From Candidatus Nitrosoglobus terrae (GTDB taxonomy: Bacteria; Pseudomonadota; Gammaproteobacteria; Nitrosococcales; Nitrosococcaceae), in contig NZ_AP014836.1 in NCBI RefSeq assembly GCF_002356115.1, positions 1,313,001-1,377,000 of the forward strand: a stretch of DNA of 64,000 bases. Reading direction: 5' to 3'. A model generated the notes under the pieces. The model worked only from the letters and a program-made list of their open reading frames with translations, made no database searches and was not told the origin of the DNA. Positions 61,547 through 64,000 of this stretch are shown here, piece by piece. Within the stretch, counting starts at the first letter, position 1, and each line of letters begins with the position of its first letter. The translations under genes were made by a program, and so were the position numbers.

Positions 61547-62407
61547 TTACAAACGCCCTGCTTGAAAATCTTCCATAGCAGCTCGAATTTCATCCTTAGT
61601 ATTCATCACAAACGGCCCATAACGGGCAACCGGCTCCCGAAGAGGTTGGCCAGCAACCAATAGTAATTGTACTGGGTCAGCATCTGTTGCAGCCAGCGTT
61701 ACTAACCCCCCAGTTCCCAGTACCGCCAACTCGCCCTGAGTCACTAACTTAGCTTGGGCACTAATCTGGGCAGCTCCACCATAAACATAGACAAAGGCAT
61801 TATGATTTATAGGTAAATCAAGCTTATAGGTTGTTTTTGGCTGTAGCTTAATATCAAGATATATCGGTTGAGTAGCCACTGCCGTGATGGGTCCTTTAAT
61901 ACTGTCAACCTCACCAGCAATTACTTTAACCCAAACCCCCTCTTTTACCTTAACCTCTGGAATGGCCTCTGGGGCAATATCCTGATAACGGGGTGCCGTC
62001 ATTTTATCCCGCGCGGGTAGGTTGACCCAGAGCTGAAAACCCCATAGTAAACCATTCTCCTGTTCGGGCATTTCAGAGTGTACAATGCCACGCCCAGCGG
62101 TCATCCACTGCACGCTACCCGCAGTCAGCAATCCACTATTACCTTGATTATCCTCATGACGCATACGCCCAGCTAACATGTAAGTTACCGTCTCAAAACC
62201 ACGGTGAGGATGATTGGGAAAGCCTGCAATATAGTCATCGGCATTATCGGAATGAAACTCATCAAATAGTAAAAAAGGATCTAATTGAGATAATTCAGAT
62301 GTTCCTATAATCCGGCGTAGACGTACGCCTGCTCCATCATTGGTTAGCTGCCCTTGCACTATTTGCATCACCTCTCGCTCACTATTATTTGCCTTAGATT
62401 TCGTCAT
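61547..62407 (-). CDS. Pirin family bicupin protein
   Basis: 286 residues. The N-terminal cupin holds the metal set His66 and His68 in FPNHPHRGFETVTYML, His110 and Glu112 in IVHSEMP. The C-terminal cupin begins near residue 165 and lacks these ligands, as usual. RMRHEDNQGNSG and LLWGFQLWVNLPA are conserved pirin segments. Pirins bind Fe(II) and some open flavonoids such as quercetin; the natural role in bacteria is poorly known. It is a stand-alone cytoplasmic gene between two convergent or same-strand neighbours. Confidence 0.93.
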   Translation of the reverse strand: MTKSKANNSEREVMQIVQGQLTNDGAGVRLRRIIGTSELSQLDPFLLFDEFHSDNADDYIAGFPNHPHRGFETVTYMLAGRMRHEDNQGNSGLLTAGSVQWMTAGRGIVHSEMPEQENGLLWGFQLWVNLPARDKMTAPRYQDIAPEAIPEVKVKEGVWVKVIAGEVDSIKGPITAVATQPIYLDIKLQPKTTYKLDLPINHNAFVYVYGGAAQISAQAKLVTQGELAVLGTGGLVTLAATDADPVQLLLVAGQPLREPVARYGPFVMNTKDEIRAAMEDFQAGRL

Positions 62408-62466
62408 AATAATCCTCGCTTATAGTCGTACTCTCGGCTCAAAATACCGGCTCTTAAATGGTTTTT

Positions 62467-64000
62467 TTATCCCATATAAGCAATAGCAGCACGGGTATAT
62501 TCTAGTAGGGTTTTATTGTCTGTAGGATTAAAATGCAAGCCAATTGTTTGAGGAAGTACAGGGGTTTCCCCTGTCAGCCGATACTCTTTTGCCACGCTAT
62601 TTAGTAACCTCCCTTTATCTTGGTGTGCGAACAATATAAATAATACTTTTGTAAGTGAACGGCTTAGTTTCTTATTCTCATCTAATTGATGGATATTCAA
62701 TAGGTATTTCAAAGTTAAACTATCAAAATCATACTCTTCTACGGATTGTTGGTCTTTATACTTTGCATCTAAAATTAAAATTAAAGAAGCTGACCACCAC
62801 GGAGAGGATATTTTTATAATAAAATCTGGGCAAATATGATAATGCCCATATTTTTTTGAACCATTATTATTAGAGATATTAATTAAATCACCGCTCGCAT
62901 TCATATCATTTAGCGAAAAAATCTTAGGCTCATAGTAGAGATCTATCGTTTTATCTTCATAACTAAATGAATAAAAATTATTGACAGCCCCTTCCGGAGC
63001 TTTAGATTTCTTACCGCCAAATGGATACTTTTCGAATGGGCTATATGCTCTATACGCTCTACCGACTTCCTTTGCATTAAATTCTGTCGTTATCATCTTA
63101 TATAAACTAACCAGTACCACTATCTCGTAGATAATGGCTAAATTCTTCAACCCTAATAGTAATTCGCTTCCAACTATTTTGGGTGAAGGTGATTTTAGGC
63201 ATCTTGTGATTAATGAAAACATTTCCCTATAATGAAAATGCCTATTCACGTATGGCGTAAATCTCGGGTATATGTTTTTAATTACTTTGCTGGGGAGTAT
63301 TTTATTAAATAGATGGTGTATTTCTTTTAGTTTTTGTTGCAGGGTATCAATCTCTCGTACTTTATATTGCAATGTAATATTCATATACCCAGACATAGTA
63401 TGATCAAAGCGGACATAATCGCTTTCTCTACTCTGGGGGATATCCTGTTTATATTTTGAATATTCTCGCTTTAAATGGTTTAAAAACTCCGCTGCCTGCA
63501 GCAAAAACGAATTGATGACCCTATTCTCGTAAGTATCGGTATCTTCAAGTATTATTTCCTTTGGCACCAACGGGAGTGAATACCCCCGATTGTTATAAAA
63601 AATATTAATACCCTCATCATTACAAGGTGATATTTTATCTAAGTTAGAAAGTACCCAATAGATTGAGTCAATACCCGTTGGCTGGCCGCTCTCAGATAAC
63701 ATCATATCTGTTTTCCAAACATGCTTATGCTCTCTAGAGAATAAAGAGATATGCTCTCTTAAGAACTCGACTGTTTCTTTAATCAAGTTATATTTATTAA
63801 AATTAAACTTTTCATTATCAGAATAATCTCCTTTTATATGACTTCTTGAAAAACAAATCGCTACAGCATCCTCCACTTTAGAGGTTAAATAATCTAGCAT
63901 TTGTTTTGCAAACGTTGCATTCTCCTTTCTCGCTAAAACATTAAATCTTAATTTAATCTGCCTTTCAGTGTCATTCTCAAAACCAAGGGTAATTTCGCTT
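62467..64000 (-). CDS. DUF2357 nuclease-like protein, 5' end outside window
   Basis: The frame is open to the window edge: codons before the ATG at 63900 read EITLGFENDTERQ and FNVLARKENATFAKQ without stop, so the true start lies beyond 64000. At least 511 residues are present. The C-terminal part has the PD-(D/E)xK-type core CPDFIIK and LILDAKYKD, with Asp and Lys in the expected order. The N-terminal part is helical and Lys-rich, as in DUF2357 proteins, which often sit beside a McrB-like GTPase in restriction or defence systems. Whether such a partner lies to the right is not visible. Base use is AT-rich compared with the pump genes. Confidence 0.7.
   Translation of the reverse strand, partial: SEITLGFENDTERQIKLRFNVLARKENATFAKQMLDYLTSKVEDAVAICFSRSHIKGDYSDNEKFNFNKYNLIKETVEFLREHISLFSREHKHVWKTDMMLSESGQPTGIDSIYWVLSNLDKISPCNDEGINIFYNNRGYSLPLVPKEIILEDTDTYENRVINSFLLQAAEFLNHLKREYSKYKQDIPQSRESDYVRFDHTMSGYMNITLQYKVREIDTLQQKLKEIHHLFNKILPSKVIKNIYPRFTPYVNRHFHYREMFSLITRCLKSPSPKIVGSELLLGLKNLAIIYEIVVLVSLYKMITTEFNAKEVGRAYRAYSPFEKYPFGGKKSKAPEGAVNNFYSFSYEDKTIDLYYEPKIFSLNDMNASGDLINISNNNGSKKYGHYHICPDFIIKISSPWWSASLILILDAKYKDQQSVEEYDFDSLTLKYLLNIHQLDENKKLSRSLTKVLFILFAHQDKGRLLNSVAKEYRLTGETPVLPQTIGLHFNPTDNKTLLEYTRAAIAYMG

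Overview
The window reads as chromosomal DNA of an AT-rich, Gram-negative gammaproteobacterium. Evidence: an exosortase A (XrtA)/PEP-CTERM exopolysaccharide locus with Wza-, Wzz- and flippase-like parts, two RND metal effluxers with TolC-type outer-membrane channels, and a cytochrome c-FTR1 iron permease. The gene set and base composition would suit a low-GC member of the Chromatiales, for example an acid-tolerant ammonia oxidiser related to Nitrosococcus. That is inference only; no marker gene settles it.

Layout. 1-2530: an edge-truncated polysaccharide deacetylase, a wrecked methyltransferase gene and a sulfotransferase. 2531-23344: a long minus-strand exopolysaccharide cluster: flippase, CapK-like ligase, four glycosyltransferases, amidotransferase, UDP-GlcNAc 2-epimerase, exosortase A-EpsI, FemAB-like protein, deacetylase, a large Gly-rich outer-membrane protein, tyrosine autokinase, chain-length protein and lipoprotein exporter. 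24101-37753: the TPR lipoprotein PrsT, a three-gene cassette (nitroreductase-like, O-methyltransferase, ThiF/E1-like), one PEP-CTERM protein with a good sigma-54 promoter, the exosortase-associated acyltransferase, the PrsK/PrsR two-component pair and the initiating sugar transferase. 37754-41891: a sparse accessory stretch with a WYL-like protein, tRNA-Arg(CCG), a 54-residue membrane peptide, a strongly folded non-coding element beside a possible IS605-type relic, and a methyltransferase/zinc-ribbon-kinase pair. 41997-58846: metal island with a CusCBA-type Cu(I)/Ag(I) pump, GST, cytochrome c-FTR1 and a CzcCBA-type divalent-cation pump, each pump preceded by a small Cys- or His-rich membrane protein. 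58741-64000: DUF599 protein, CorA, AsmA-like protein, pirin and the 3' part of a DUF2357 nuclease-like gene.

How the parts work together (family knowledge plus inference): the TIGR03013-type transferase loads the first sugar on undecaprenyl phosphate, the glycosyltransferases extend it, the flippase, Wzz-like protein, kinase and Wza-like lipoprotein move and polymerise it, and XrtA processes PEP-CTERM proteins. PrsK/PrsR with sigma-54 probably switches on the PEP-CTERM gene, because a GG-N10-GC site lies at 30989-31005, just upstream of it. The metal island would handle Cu/Ag, Fe and Zn/Co/Cd.

The items most worth a second look are the branched structured element at 39939-40029, the nitroreductase/methyltransferase/ThiF cassette with its ten-G tract, the 12 identical 15-bp repeats in the outer-membrane protein gene, the sigma-54 promoter, and the zinc-ribbon kinase pair.
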